Shown: one piece after another, positions 34,872 to 43,014 of the stretch
Position numbering within the stretch: position 1 is the stretch's first letter
Layout of the letters: each line of letters begins with the position of its first letter
NCBI GenBank assembly: GCA_017525235.1
Contig: JAFXTC010000053.1
Span: 62,001 to 126,000 of the forward strand
Source: Bacteroidaceae bacterium
GTDB lineage: Bacteria; Bacteroidota; Bacteroidia; Bacteroidales; Bacteroidaceae
DNA: 64,000 nt
Direction of reading: 5' to 3'
Program-made: the position numbers and the translations under genes
Notes under the pieces: generated by a model
The model's database searches: none
Told to the model about the DNA's origin: nothing
The model's input: only the letters and a program-made list of their open reading frames with translations

Positions 34872-35857
34872 TGGAGGAGATTATTAGCAGTATTCCACGC
34901 GAGTTATTGAAGGCGGAACTTACGCCTGACAAAAAGTTGCGCATGACCAACAAAAGCAGCAATGAGGTTTATGTGGTCACATGGCAGGATTCTCCCAACG
35001 TGGTTAGGGAGATTGGCCGTTTGCGCGAGATAGCTTTCCGTGCAGCAGGTGGTGGGACTGGTAAGAGTTTGGACTTGGATGAGTTTGATACCTGCGAGAA
35101 TCCTTATAAGCAGATATTGGTATGGGACCCCGAGGAGGAGGAGATAGTTGGGGGCTACAGATATATATTAGGTAAGGACTGGAAATATGACGAGGAAGGT
35201 CAGCCTATTCTGGCTACTAGCCACATGTTCCGTTTCAGTGATAAGTTCCTGAAGGAATATGCCCCTTGGACTATTGAACTGGGACGTAGTTTTGTTACGT
35301 TGGAGTATCAGAGTACATTGCGTGGCAGAAAGGGTATCTTTGCCTTGGACAATCTTTGGGATGGCCTGGGCGCTATTGTTGTAATTGAACCGACAGTCCG
35401 TTATCTCTTTGGCAAGTTTACCATGTATCCCAGCTACGACCGCATGGCTCGCGATATGATTCTCTATTTCCTGAACAAGCATTTCCCTGACCCCGATAAC
35501 TTGATATTCCCTATGCAGCCCTTGCAGTTGGAGCACGATACAGCGGAATTTGAGAAAATCTTTGTGGAGGATGACTTTAAGGCAGACTATCGTATTCTTA
35601 ACAGCGAGGTGCGTGCCCTGGGTTATAACATTCCGCCTCTGGTAAATGCCTATATGGGTTTAAGTCCTACCATGAAGCTTTTTGGAACAGCCATCAACGA
35701 TGGTTTTGGGGACGTGGAGGAAACGGGCATCCTGATAGCTGTCGACGAGATTCTGCAGGAGAAGCGCATGCGACACATTGATACCTTTGCCGCAGAACAC
35801 CCTGAGTTGGTGAAGATTACCAGTGGAGCCAACCGTATTTTCTATAAGCCGGAGTAA
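34868..35857 (+). CDS. glsB: Glycine N-acyltransferase (GlsB-like, GNAT fold)
   Basis: Protein of 329 residues of the GNAT/hemolysin-like acyltransferase type that acylates glycine in Bacteroides glycine lipid synthesis. Long conserved stretches are recognisable: REIAFRAAGGGTGKSLDLDE, ATSHMFRFSD, IELGRSFVTLEYQST, LDNLWDGLGAIV and FGTAINDGFGDVEETGILI. Its ATG overlaps the glsA stop. Two ATGs are adjacent (34868, 34871). Cytoplasmic, probably membrane-associated. Confidence 0.88.
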   Translation: MMEEIISSIPRELLKAELTPDKKLRMTNKSSNEVYVVTWQDSPNVVREIGRLREIAFRAAGGGTGKSLDLDEFDTCENPYKQILVWDPEEEEIVGGYRYILGKDWKYDEEGQPILATSHMFRFSDKFLKEYAPWTIELGRSFVTLEYQSTLRGRKGIFALDNLWDGLGAIVVIEPTVRYLFGKFTMYPSYDRMARDMILYFLNKHFPDPDNLIFPMQPLQLEHDTAEFEKIFVEDDFKADYRILNSEVRALGYNIPPLVNAYMGLSPTMKLFGTAINDGFGDVEETGILIAVDEILQEKRMRHIDTFAAEHPELVKITSGANRIFYKPE

Positions 35858-35912
35858 TTATTAGTTTACAGTTGATAGTTTACAGGTGAGAGTTGATAGT
35901 TTAGATAAGAAG
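35858..35912. repeat. GTTTA/GTTGA low-complexity spacer
   Basis: TTAGTTTACAGTTGATAG and close repeats before dgt. Part of the dispersed spacer family noted at 7908-7963. A frame through it extends dgt upstream to 35886, but the words are repeat-derived, so the start at 35913 is preferred. Confidence 0.6.
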
Positions 35913-37265
35913 ATGAATTGGAACCAACTGCTTTCCAACAAGCGGTTGGGGCAGGAGGGATTGTCTAACAGGAACGACGACCGTACGGAGTTCCAACGCG
36001 ACTATGACCGTTTGATTTTCTCAGCTCCTTTCCGTCGGTTGCAGAACAAGACGCAGGTGTTCCCTTTGCCTGGCAGCATCTTTGTGCATAACCGCCTGAC
36101 GCACAGTTTGGAGGTTAGCAGTGTGGGGCGTAGCTTGGGTAATGACGTAAGCCGACTTCTGTTGGAGCGTCACCCTCAGCTGGCAGATACTCATTTTACA
36201 GAACTGGGAAGTATTGTCAGTGCCGCCTGTCTGGCACATGATTTGGGCAATCCTCCCTTTGGACATAGTGGCGAGAAGGCCATAGGAACTTACTTCAGTG
36301 AAGGCGATGGTCAGTTCCTGAAGCACTATGTATGTGAAGAAACGGGCGACTGCCTGAACCCCAAGCAATGGGAAGACTTAATACACTTCGAGGGTAATGC
36401 CAATGCCTTCCGTCTGCTAACACATCATTTTAATGGTCGTAGGAAGGGTGGCTTTGTAATGACCTACAGCACCTTGGCAAGTATTGTCAAGTATCCTTTC
36501 TCTTCTGATTTGGCTGGAGAAAAACGCAAATTTGGCTTCTTCCGCAGCGAGGTGGGAGACTTTTGTAAGATTGCCGATGAACTGGGAATCCTGAGGTTGG
36601 ATGCACCAGAAGGTTCATACAAATATGCACGCTATCCGTTGGTTTACCTCGTAGAGGCTGCCGACGATATCTGCTACCAGATTATGGACATCGAGGATGC
36701 CCACAAGCTGAAACTGTTGACCACAGAACAGGTGAAGCGTCTCTTCCTGAACTATTTTGAGGAAAAGCAACGTGCCCGTATAGTAGAACGTATGGAGACA
36801 CTTGACGATGTGAACGAACAAGTTGTATATCTGCGTTCCTGCGTTATCAACTGCTTGGAGCAGGAGTGTGTACGTGTCTTTGTGGAGCATGAGGATGAGT
36901 TCCTGTCGGGAACCTTCCCAGGACCGCTTATCAAGCATATTGCCGAAATCCCAAGGAATGCTTACAAGGAGTGTGAGAAAATGGCTGTTGCTCACATCTA
37001 TCATTGCAAGGATGTGGTGGATATAGAGATTGCTGGTTACAAGGTAATTACCCAACTGACCGATCTAATGATAAAGGCTGTAACGGAGCCAGAAAAGGCA
37101 TTCTCTCAGTTGCTTATCAGCAGGGTAAGTTCGCAGTATCAGATTTCTGCTCCCACACTTTATGAGCGTGTAATGGCGGTTCTTGATTACATCAGTGGCA
37201 TGACGGATGTCTTTGCCCTGGATTTATATAGAAAGATTAACGGCATGAGTTTGCCTGATGTTTAA
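35913..37265 (+). CDS. dgt: Deoxyguanosinetriphosphate triphosphohydrolase
   Basis: HD-domain dNTP triphosphohydrolase that cleaves dGTP to deoxyguanosine and triphosphate; cytoplasmic. From the ATG at 35913 it has 450 residues. Metal ligands are visible: His64 (HSLEV), His109-Asp110 and His118 in [13 protein letters not shown], and a later Asp in [16 protein letters not shown]. The frame continues 9 codons upstream into spacer repeat; that part is not conserved-looking. dut follows, giving a nucleotide-pool pair. Confidence 0.93.
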   Translation: MNWNQLLSNKRLGQEGLSNRNDDRTEFQRDYDRLIFSAPFRRLQNKTQVFPLPGSIFVHNRLTHSLEVSSVGRSLGNDVSRLLLERHPQLADTHFTELGSIVSAACLAHDLGNPPFGHSGEKAIGTYFSEGDGQFLKHYVCEETGDCLNPKQWEDLIHFEGNANAFRLLTHHFNGRRKGGFVMTYSTLASIVKYPFSSDLAGEKRKFGFFRSEVGDFCKIADELGILRLDAPEGSYKYARYPLVYLVEAADDICYQIMDIEDAHKLKLLTTEQVKRLFLNYFEEKQRARIVERMETLDDVNEQVVYLRSCVINCLEQECVRVFVEHEDEFLSGTFPGPLIKHIAEIPRNAYKECEKMAVAHIYHCKDVVDIEIAGYKVITQLTDLMIKAVTEPEKAFSQLLISRVSSQYQISAPTLYERVMAVLDYISGMTDVFALDLYRKINGMSLPDV

Positions 37266-37281
37266 TGTTCAATGTTCAATG
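37258..37281. repeat. TTCAATG repeat at the dgt/dut junction
   Basis: ATGTTTAATGTTCAATGTTCAATG: the same word that appears as a CCATTGAACATTGR repeat inside btuB (56407-56445, opposite strand). Read in frame with dut it gives MFNVQCSM; the btuB copy gives MFNGQCSM. Confidence 0.65.
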
Positions 37282-37713
37282 AAAATAAGGATAATCAATC
37301 GCAGTCACCATGCACTGCCCCAATATGCTACTGAACAATCAGCTGGTGTAGATTTGAGAGCTAATCTGGAGGCCCCCATAGAATTGCGCCCCATGGAGAG
37401 ACGTCTGATACCTACAGGTCTTTTCCTGTCATTGCCCAAAGGCTTCGAGGCACAGGTGCGTCCCAGAAGCGGATTGGCTCTGAAACGTGGCATCACGGTA
37501 TTGAATACTCCAGGTACCATAGATGCTGATTATCGTGGCGAGGTGGGCGTTATTCTGATAAACCTTTCGGAAGAGCCATTCATCATAGAAGATGGTGAGC
37601 GCATAGCGCAGATGATTATTGCCCGTCATGAACAGGCAGAATGGGAACAGGTGGAGGTTCTGGATGAGACAGAACGTGGCGCCGGAGGTTTTGGACATAG
37701 CGGAGTGAAGTAA
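37279..37713 (+). CDS. dut: Deoxyuridine 5'-triphosphate nucleotidohydrolase
   Basis: dUTPase that hydrolyses dUTP to dUMP, keeping uracil out of DNA and feeding dTMP synthesis. It has 144 residues from the ATG at 37279 (MKIRIINRS). The trimeric dUTPase motifs are present: [36 protein letters not shown] and the C-terminal [10 protein letters not shown] arm. An in-frame ATG at 37258 would overlap dgt and add seven residues coded by the TTCAATG repeat, so it is not chosen. Confidence 0.96.
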   Translation: MKIRIINRSHHALPQYATEQSAGVDLRANLEAPIELRPMERRLIPTGLFLSLPKGFEAQVRPRSGLALKRGITVLNTPGTIDADYRGEVGVILINLSEEPFIIEDGERIAQMIIARHEQAEWEQVEVLDETERGAGGFGHSGVK

Positions 37714-37749
37714 AGTTGAGAGTTTAGTGTTTAGAGTTTAGAGATTAGG
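37714..37749. repeat. GTTTAGAG low-complexity spacer
   Basis: AGTTGAGAGTTTAGTG followed by TTTAGAGTTTAGAG: same spacer family as 35858-35912, lying between dut and the TPR gene. Confidence 0.6.
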
Positions 37750-39474
37750 GTGAAGAGTAAACTGCTGATAATTATACTTCTTTGTAGTGGAACTTTGTTG
37801 GCTCAAACAAAGTTCGACTATTTTTATCTCGAGGCTGAGAAGAGTCGTCTTGCGGGTGATTATGCTTCTGCCTTGGAGTTGTATCAGCATTGCATGGAAA
37901 TCAATCCCAATGCGGCTGAGGCTGTTTACAATCTTGGTTTGATGAAATTGTTTCTCAGACGGGATAGCGTTGAGGTAGGCATTGATATGCTGAAGCAAGC
38001 CTGTGCTTTAGACTCCTGCAACCCTTGGTATCTTGAGACTTTGGCTAGCATTTATTTGAATGAACGTAAAACAAGTGCGGCTGTCCCGTTCTTGGAGAAG
38101 TTGGCGAAGATTCAGACCAAACGTACGGATGTGCTTTCGCAACTTGCCAGCATATATCGTGACGACGGGCATACCGACAAGGCCATAGAGGTGTTGAACC
38201 GCATAGAAACGCAGGAGGGAAAGTCTGTTCAACTGAGTATGGAAAAGTTCACCCTCTATATGAGCAAGGAGGAAGAAGACTCAGCTTTTATGGAATTGCA
38301 GAGCTTATGCGATGAGTATCCGCACGACTTGAACTATCGTGTCATCATGGCTAACCAGTATCAACAGGCCGGTCATCCCGACAAGGCCATGGATATATAT
38401 AATAATGTAAGGCAGAAGGATGCCCATAATCTGAATCTTCTCTTGGCAATGCTCAGTTACTACAGAACGACGGAAGATAACGGTCGTTTTGTGCAGCTTC
38501 GCGACTCTTTGCTTTTTGATGAAGGCAATACCAATGAGTTGCGTGTGGCCTTAATGAAAGACTATATTGATGAGGTTATACAGGATTCCACCAAATGCGA
38601 CGGTTTGTTGCAGACCTTTGATTCATTGTTGGCCAAGCCCCAAAAAGATGCGCAGTTGCTGATGTTGAAGGCCGCATATCTTACTTATGCAAAAGCGGGG
38701 GATGACAAGGTAGCTGAACTGCAGAAGCGTGTGCTTGAGGTGGAGCCAGGAAACCAGATGGCGCTGTCGCACCTTCTTCAGTATTATGCTCCCAAGAATA
38801 ATTTCGCGGCCATCGAAGATATCTGCCGTAAGGGCGTCAACTATCATCCTGAGGAGTTGGCTTACGCCTATTATCTGGGTTGGTCGTTGTATCAGCAGGA
38901 TAAGAAAAAAGAGGCCGCGGATGCATTTGTGCAAGGGATAAGGACAAAAACTGAAGAGGCACGACCCGCCTTGGTTTCTGATATGTATGCCGTTTTGGGC
39001 GACCTGTATTATCAGGAGGACAAACCTTTGGAGGCTTTTGCTGCGTACGATTCAGCCCTTGTCTATAAAGACGACAATATCAGTTGCTTGAATAATTATG
39101 CCTATTACCTGAGCCTGAGAAACGAACAGTTGGACAAGGCAGAGGAAATGAGCTATCGGACCATAAAGGCAGAGCCGGACAATATTACGTATCTGGACAC
39201 CTATGCTTGGATTCTGTTTATGAAGAAGGACTATACCAATGCCCGTATTTATATGGATAGGGTGGTGAAACCTAATTATTCCGATGAGGAGTTGCTGAAA
39301 ATAGCAGATTTGCAAGGCAATCTGATTGAACATGCCGGAGATATCTATGCAGAATGTGGTTCTCTGGATGTCGCCCTCCGCTATTGGAACCTAGCTTTCC
39401 AAAAGAAAGACGGCACATGCACCCCTCTGATTAAGAAGAAGATAAAGAAAAAAAAGTATATTAAATCCGAGTAA
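37750..39474 (+). CDS. Exported tetratricopeptide-repeat protein
   Basis: Protein of 574 residues that starts with GTG at 37750; the following MKSKLLIIILLCSGTLLAQ is a clear Sec signal peptide and supports that start. The rest is a chain of TPR units, for example DYASALELYQHCMEINPNAAE, DKAIEVLNRIE, DKAMDIYNNV and LEAFAAYDSALVYK, with the Ala/Gly/Tyr positions of the family. A basic C-terminus (KKKIKKKKYIKSE) ends it. It lies in a conserved-looking run with a DUF4292 lipoprotein and an EnvC-like protein, so an envelope assembly role is inferred. Confidence 0.85.
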   Translation: MKSKLLIIILLCSGTLLAQTKFDYFYLEAEKSRLAGDYASALELYQHCMEINPNAAEAVYNLGLMKLFLRRDSVEVGIDMLKQACALDSCNPWYLETLASIYLNERKTSAAVPFLEKLAKIQTKRTDVLSQLASIYRDDGHTDKAIEVLNRIETQEGKSVQLSMEKFTLYMSKEEEDSAFMELQSLCDEYPHDLNYRVIMANQYQQAGHPDKAMDIYNNVRQKDAHNLNLLLAMLSYYRTTEDNGRFVQLRDSLLFDEGNTNELRVALMKDYIDEVIQDSTKCDGLLQTFDSLLAKPQKDAQLLMLKAAYLTYAKAGDDKVAELQKRVLEVEPGNQMALSHLLQYYAPKNNFAAIEDICRKGVNYHPEELAYAYYLGWSLYQQDKKKEAADAFVQGIRTKTEEARPALVSDMYAVLGDLYYQEDKPLEAFAAYDSALVYKDDNISCLNNYAYYLSLRNEQLDKAEEMSYRTIKAEPDNITYLDTYAWILFMKKDYTNARIYMDRVVKPNYSDEELLKIADLQGNLIEHAGDIYAECGSLDVALRYWNLAFQKKDGTCTPLIKKKIKKKKYIKSE

Positions 39475-39521
39475 TCAGGATACTTAGAGTACCCAGAATT
39501 CTCCGAAAACAATCAAATAAG

Positions 39522-40373
39522 ATGAAGATTTACCATTATTTTCTTGTTTTAGCCAGTGTGCTTCTTCTTGCCTCTTGTGGCAGCAAGAAGAAAGTTATAG
39601 ATGCTGCGGGCGGTAATCCCATGTTGGAGAATCAGCCGAGTCTCACCGATATTGTTCAGAAAGTAAATGCCAATCGTGTAACAGAGCCCTGCGTAACAGC
39701 AAAGATTAATGTAGGTATAAGTTCTGCAAGAAAAAGCGCAAAAGTTGGCGGTACATTGAGAATGAAGCGTAATGATGTCATACAACTTTCGTTGGTGGCT
39801 TTGGGGCTGATGGAGGTTGGGCGCTTGGAACTGACACCCGATTATATGATGTTGATGGACCGCATGAACCATCAGTTTGTCAAGTGCGATTATGATGATG
39901 TAGATTTTTTCAGAGAGGCTGGAGTTAATTTCTATACGTTCCAGTCTTTGTTCTGGGATGAACTGTTTGTACTGAACAGCAAGGGTGAGGCTCCTGTTAT
40001 CGACAATTATAGCGTAAGGTCAGGTGATGATGGTGCCCAGTTGCTGAACACAAAGGGTAAAAACATGGCATTGACGTTTGTTGTGAATGCAGCGACCCAG
40101 ATTGTTGAAGAGACAAGGTTTTCTGTTGCAGAGGGAGAAGACCCTGTCCTGAAATGGAAATATGCTGACTGGACAAAGTTGGGTGATCGGAATTTCCCAG
40201 GTTTAATGAAAATAGCCATTGCCCTTTCCCATGATAACGTGGAGGCTGTTATTAAGATAGGGTCGGTCAAGTCTGATTCCAATTGGGAAACTAGGACAGA
40301 GATAAATAGGAACCGTTATAATGAGGTTCCTGTTGAGTCTGTTTTTGACAAGCTTATAAATGCGGCACAGTAA
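39522..40373 (+). CDS. DUF4292-type lipoprotein
   Basis: Lipoprotein of 283 residues; lipobox Cys19 (LLLASC) followed by basic residues. The mature part (ARKSAKVGGTLRMKRNDVIQ, GLMEVGRLELTPDYMMLMDR) fits the DUF4292 family, which I believe has a LolA/LolB-like fold; this would suggest a role in lipoprotein or lipid handling at the outer membrane. Neighbours are the TPR gene and the EnvC-like gene. Function is unproven. Confidence 0.8.
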   Translation: MKIYHYFLVLASVLLLASCGSKKKVIDAAGGNPMLENQPSLTDIVQKVNANRVTEPCVTAKINVGISSARKSAKVGGTLRMKRNDVIQLSLVALGLMEVGRLELTPDYMMLMDRMNHQFVKCDYDDVDFFREAGVNFYTFQSLFWDELFVLNSKGEAPVIDNYSVRSGDDGAQLLNTKGKNMALTFVVNAATQIVEETRFSVAEGEDPVLKWKYADWTKLGDRNFPGLMKIAIALSHDNVEAVIKIGSVKSDSNWETRTEINRNRYNEVPVESVFDKLINAAQ

Positions 40374-40399
40374 AAAAGATTAAGGATACAGCGTAATTG

Positions 40400-41725
40400 A
40401 TGAGAAGGTCTTTTTTCCTTTTGTTGTTTTTTGTCCTCTTGCCGATAGTTGTCTTTTCGCAAAACAGCAAGAAGGTGAAGGCTTTGCAGAAGCAGAAGGC
40501 TGAGCTACAGAATACTCTTAAGAAATCTAAGGATGAGCTGACAAAGACCAAGCAACAGGTAAAGGCGGGGCAGCAGAATATCCATTATATTGGTGTACAG
40601 CTGAATAATAGACTGGATCAGATTGTCGTTTTGGAGAAAGAAATCGACGAGTTGGATTCGCTTGTGATTCAGTTACAGGGCAGGATTCGGGAGAAAGAAC
40701 AGGAACTTAGGGAAAAACGCGAGAAACTGAGAATGGCTATTCGTTATGCCCGAACGCAGAAAGGACACACTTCCTCGCTGGTTTTTATCCTTTCTGCTAA
40801 AGATGTCAAGCAGATGTTCCGTCGTTCCCGTTTTGCCAAGGAATATGTCTCGTTCCAGCATAATCTAGGCGAGCAGATTCTCAAGAAGCAGGCTGAGCTG
40901 TTGGAAGAGCAGAATAAACTATTGGAAACGAAGAGCAAAAAGAGTAGTTTGGTGCATGAGGTGATGCTACAACGCAAGGATTTGGGAGCGCAACAGGTTC
41001 AGCAAAAGAAAAGGGTAGAAGGTTTGAAGAAGCAGGAATCTGGTCTGGCTGGAAAGATTGCCGAACAGCAGAAGCAGTTAAATGCCCTGAATAAAAAGAT
41101 TGACGACTTGATTGCATACGAGATAGAACAGGCTCGCAAGGCTGCCGAAGCTGCAGCTCGTAAGAAAGCTGCTGAGGAGGCTGCCCGTAAGAAAGCCGCA
41201 GAAGAGGCAGCACGCAAGAAGGCTGGCGGTAAGACTACCCCTGGTTCCAAAGCAACTAGTACGCCTACGCCGATTAAGCCAGATACGTGGCTAACGGCAG
41301 AGGATCGACAGTTGAATGGTACCTTTGAACAGAACCGCGGTCGTCTGCCTGTTCCTATCACTGGTCAATACATGATAGGCAACCGATTTGGTACGTATAC
41401 TGTGCCTGGTCTGAAGAATGTACAACTTGAGAACAAGGGAACCAACTATGTGGGCCGGCCTGGTGCCCGTGCACGTTCCATCTTTGCTGGCGAGGTAACA
41501 GCAGTCTTTCAGTTTGGCGGCTCGCGCAACGTGCTCATCCGTCACGGAAGCTACATATCAGTTTACTGTAATCTCTCTTCTGTAACGGTTACCAAGGGCC
41601 AAAAGGTAAACGCCAAGGATATTATCGGCACGGTTGCTGACGATGGTACCGGCAAATGTGTCCTCCACTTCCAACTCCGCAAGGAAACTGCCAAACTGAA
41701 TCCGGAATCCTGGATTGGAAGGTAG
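40400..41725 (+). CDS. EnvC-like murein hydrolase activator (degenerate M23/LytM domain)
   Basis: Exported protein of 441 residues from the ATG at 40400 (a TTG lies one codon earlier). Signal peptide to about residue 20, a long coiled coil (about 22-245), an Ala/Lys/Glu repeat (AARKKAAEEAARKKAAEE), then a LytM domain. Catalytic positions appear lost: the segment that should hold HxxxD reads NKGTNYVG, and the HxH before the end reads VLHF. Degenerate LytM plus coiled coil is the plan of EnvC, which activates amidases at the septum instead of cutting peptidoglycan itself. It is the last gene before a convergent M20 gene. Confidence 0.85.
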   Translation: MRRSFFLLLFFVLLPIVVFSQNSKKVKALQKQKAELQNTLKKSKDELTKTKQQVKAGQQNIHYIGVQLNNRLDQIVVLEKEIDELDSLVIQLQGRIREKEQELREKREKLRMAIRYARTQKGHTSSLVFILSAKDVKQMFRRSRFAKEYVSFQHNLGEQILKKQAELLEEQNKLLETKSKKSSLVHEVMLQRKDLGAQQVQQKKRVEGLKKQESGLAGKIAEQQKQLNALNKKIDDLIAYEIEQARKAAEAAARKKAAEEAARKKAAEEAARKKAGGKTTPGSKATSTPTPIKPDTWLTAEDRQLNGTFEQNRGRLPVPITGQYMIGNRFGTYTVPGLKNVQLENKGTNYVGRPGARARSIFAGEVTAVFQFGGSRNVLIRHGSYISVYCNLSSVTVTKGQKVNAKDIIGTVADDGTGKCVLHFQLRKETAKLNPESWIGR

Positions 41726-41748
41726 TTGCCAGTTGGGGCGGTATAACG

Positions 41749-42819
41749 TTATAACGTAATATCGTTATCTCGAAAAATGGAAAGGTAAAACTCTATTGCT
41801 TCCTGAATCTCCCTGATTTCAATGTGTTCGTCAGCCGTGTGGCTGCGGGAACTTTGGCCAGGCCCCATCTTCAGGCTGGGGAAGGGCATTAGGGCCTGGT
41901 CGCTGAGGGTTGGGGAACCAAAGGGTTGACCGCCAAGGGAGATAATCTTCTGCACCAAGGGGTGGGAAAGTTCTATGCAAGAAGAGTTCAGTCGGAAGGA
42001 GCGTGCCTGCACATCGCCCTGCACATGCTGGCAGATTTGTTGGTAGAGTTCCTCGTTAGAATATAATTCGTTTGACCTTACGTCTACCGTAAATACACAT
42101 TTGTCGGGAACGACGTTGTGTTGGGTTCCGGCATTGATGATGGTGACTGACATCTTTACGGGACCTAACAATTCCGATTCTTTTTCCCATTTATAGGTCT
42201 GGAACCATTGAATATCTTTCAGGGCGCGGTAAATGGCATTGTCGCCCTCATTTCGGGCAGCATGACCGGCCTTGCCATGAACTGTAACATCCAAAACCAT
42301 CAGCCCTTTCTCTGCGATGGCGGGCTGCATGCCGGTGGGTTCGCCTACAAGAGCTAGGTCTATGTGAGGCAACAAGGGTAATACGTGCTCTATGCCGTTC
42401 TTTCCGCTGACCTCTTCTTCGGCACTCATTAAATATATAAGGTTATAGGGGCGTTGCTGTTCACGGAGTACTCGGAATACCTGCAATAGGGAAACCAGGC
42501 TGGCACCGTCATCATTACTACCCAATCCGTATAATCTACCGTCTTCTATAACGGCTGTGAAAGGGTCGCGAGTCCAGTTGGATACTGGTTTTACCGTATC
42601 AATATGGGCATTCAGCAGAAGAGTCGGTTTTTCTGGATTATAATCGGGAGCCACAGACCACAGGTTGCAACCGTCAGCCTGCGTCGGCAGTTGGCATTCC
42701 TTCTCCATAAATTGTTTCAGAAACTGTGCGGCTTCTGCCTCGTTCCTGCTGGTACGTGGAATGCTGATAAGATTGCCTAAAAGTTCTATTGCCTGTTTTG
42801 TTAACCCCTCTTTACTCAT
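41749..42819 (-). CDS. M20 family deacetylase/peptidase (ArgE-like)
   Basis: Cytoplasmic zinc hydrolase of 356 residues. Metal and catalytic motifs: LLLNAHIDTV (His72, Asp74), GLGSNDDGASLV (bridging Asp at 103/104) and MSAEEEVSGKNG (catalytic Glu pair 134-135), with a dimerisation domain between. In Bacteroidetes, close relatives act in arginine synthesis on N-succinyl- or N-acetyl-ornithine/citrulline. No arg genes lie beside it, so substrate is not assigned. Two promoters face it. Confidence 0.85.
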   Translation of the reverse strand: MSKEGLTKQAIELLGNLISIPRTSRNEAEAAQFLKQFMEKECQLPTQADGCNLWSVAPDYNPEKPTLLLNAHIDTVKPVSNWTRDPFTAVIEDGRLYGLGSNDDGASLVSLLQVFRVLREQQRPYNLIYLMSAEEEVSGKNGIEHVLPLLPHIDLALVGEPTGMQPAIAEKGLMVLDVTVHGKAGHAARNEGDNAIYRALKDIQWFQTYKWEKESELLGPVKMSVTIINAGTQHNVVPDKCVFTVDVRSNELYSNEELYQQICQHVQGDVQARSFRLNSSCIELSHPLVQKIISLGGQPFGSPTLSDQALMPFPSLKMGPGQSSRSHTADEHIEIREIQEAIEFYLSIFRDNDITL

Positions 42820-42839
42820 TTTATGCCATTTAAGTTGAG

Positions 42840-42870
42840 CAAAGTTACGAAAAGTCGAGAACAGAACAAA
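42840..42870 (-). promoter_or_regulatory. Proximal promoter of the M20 gene
   Basis: On the minus strand: TTTG (42867-42870), 19-base spacer, TAACTTTG (42840-42847). Start would be about 10 bases before the ATG at 42819. Confidence 0.75.
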
Positions 42871-42922
42871 AGAAACTCGTTCTTTTTTATGTCGAGACGG
42901 AGTAAGTTAGGGAATTTATTCC

Positions 42923-42954
42923 CAAAGTTACGTTGTAATTCCAAAAAAAACAAA
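42923..42954 (-). promoter_or_regulatory. Distal promoter of the M20 gene
   Basis: On the minus strand: TTTG (42951-42954), 20-base spacer, TAACTTTG (42923-42930). It lies back to back with the plus-strand promoter that starts at 42959. Confidence 0.65.
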
Positions 42955-42958
42955 TTTA

Positions 42959-42990
42959 TTTGGCTTTTATCTTAAAAGATGTTATCTTTG
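42959..42990 (+). promoter_or_regulatory. Promoter of the acyl-CoA ligase gene
   Basis: TTTG at 42959-42962, 20-base spacer, TATCTTTG at 42983-42990; full match. Leader of about 18 bases to the ATG at 43015. Confidence 0.8.
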
Positions 42991-43014
42991 TGGTAATTTT
43001 AACAAAGAAACCAG

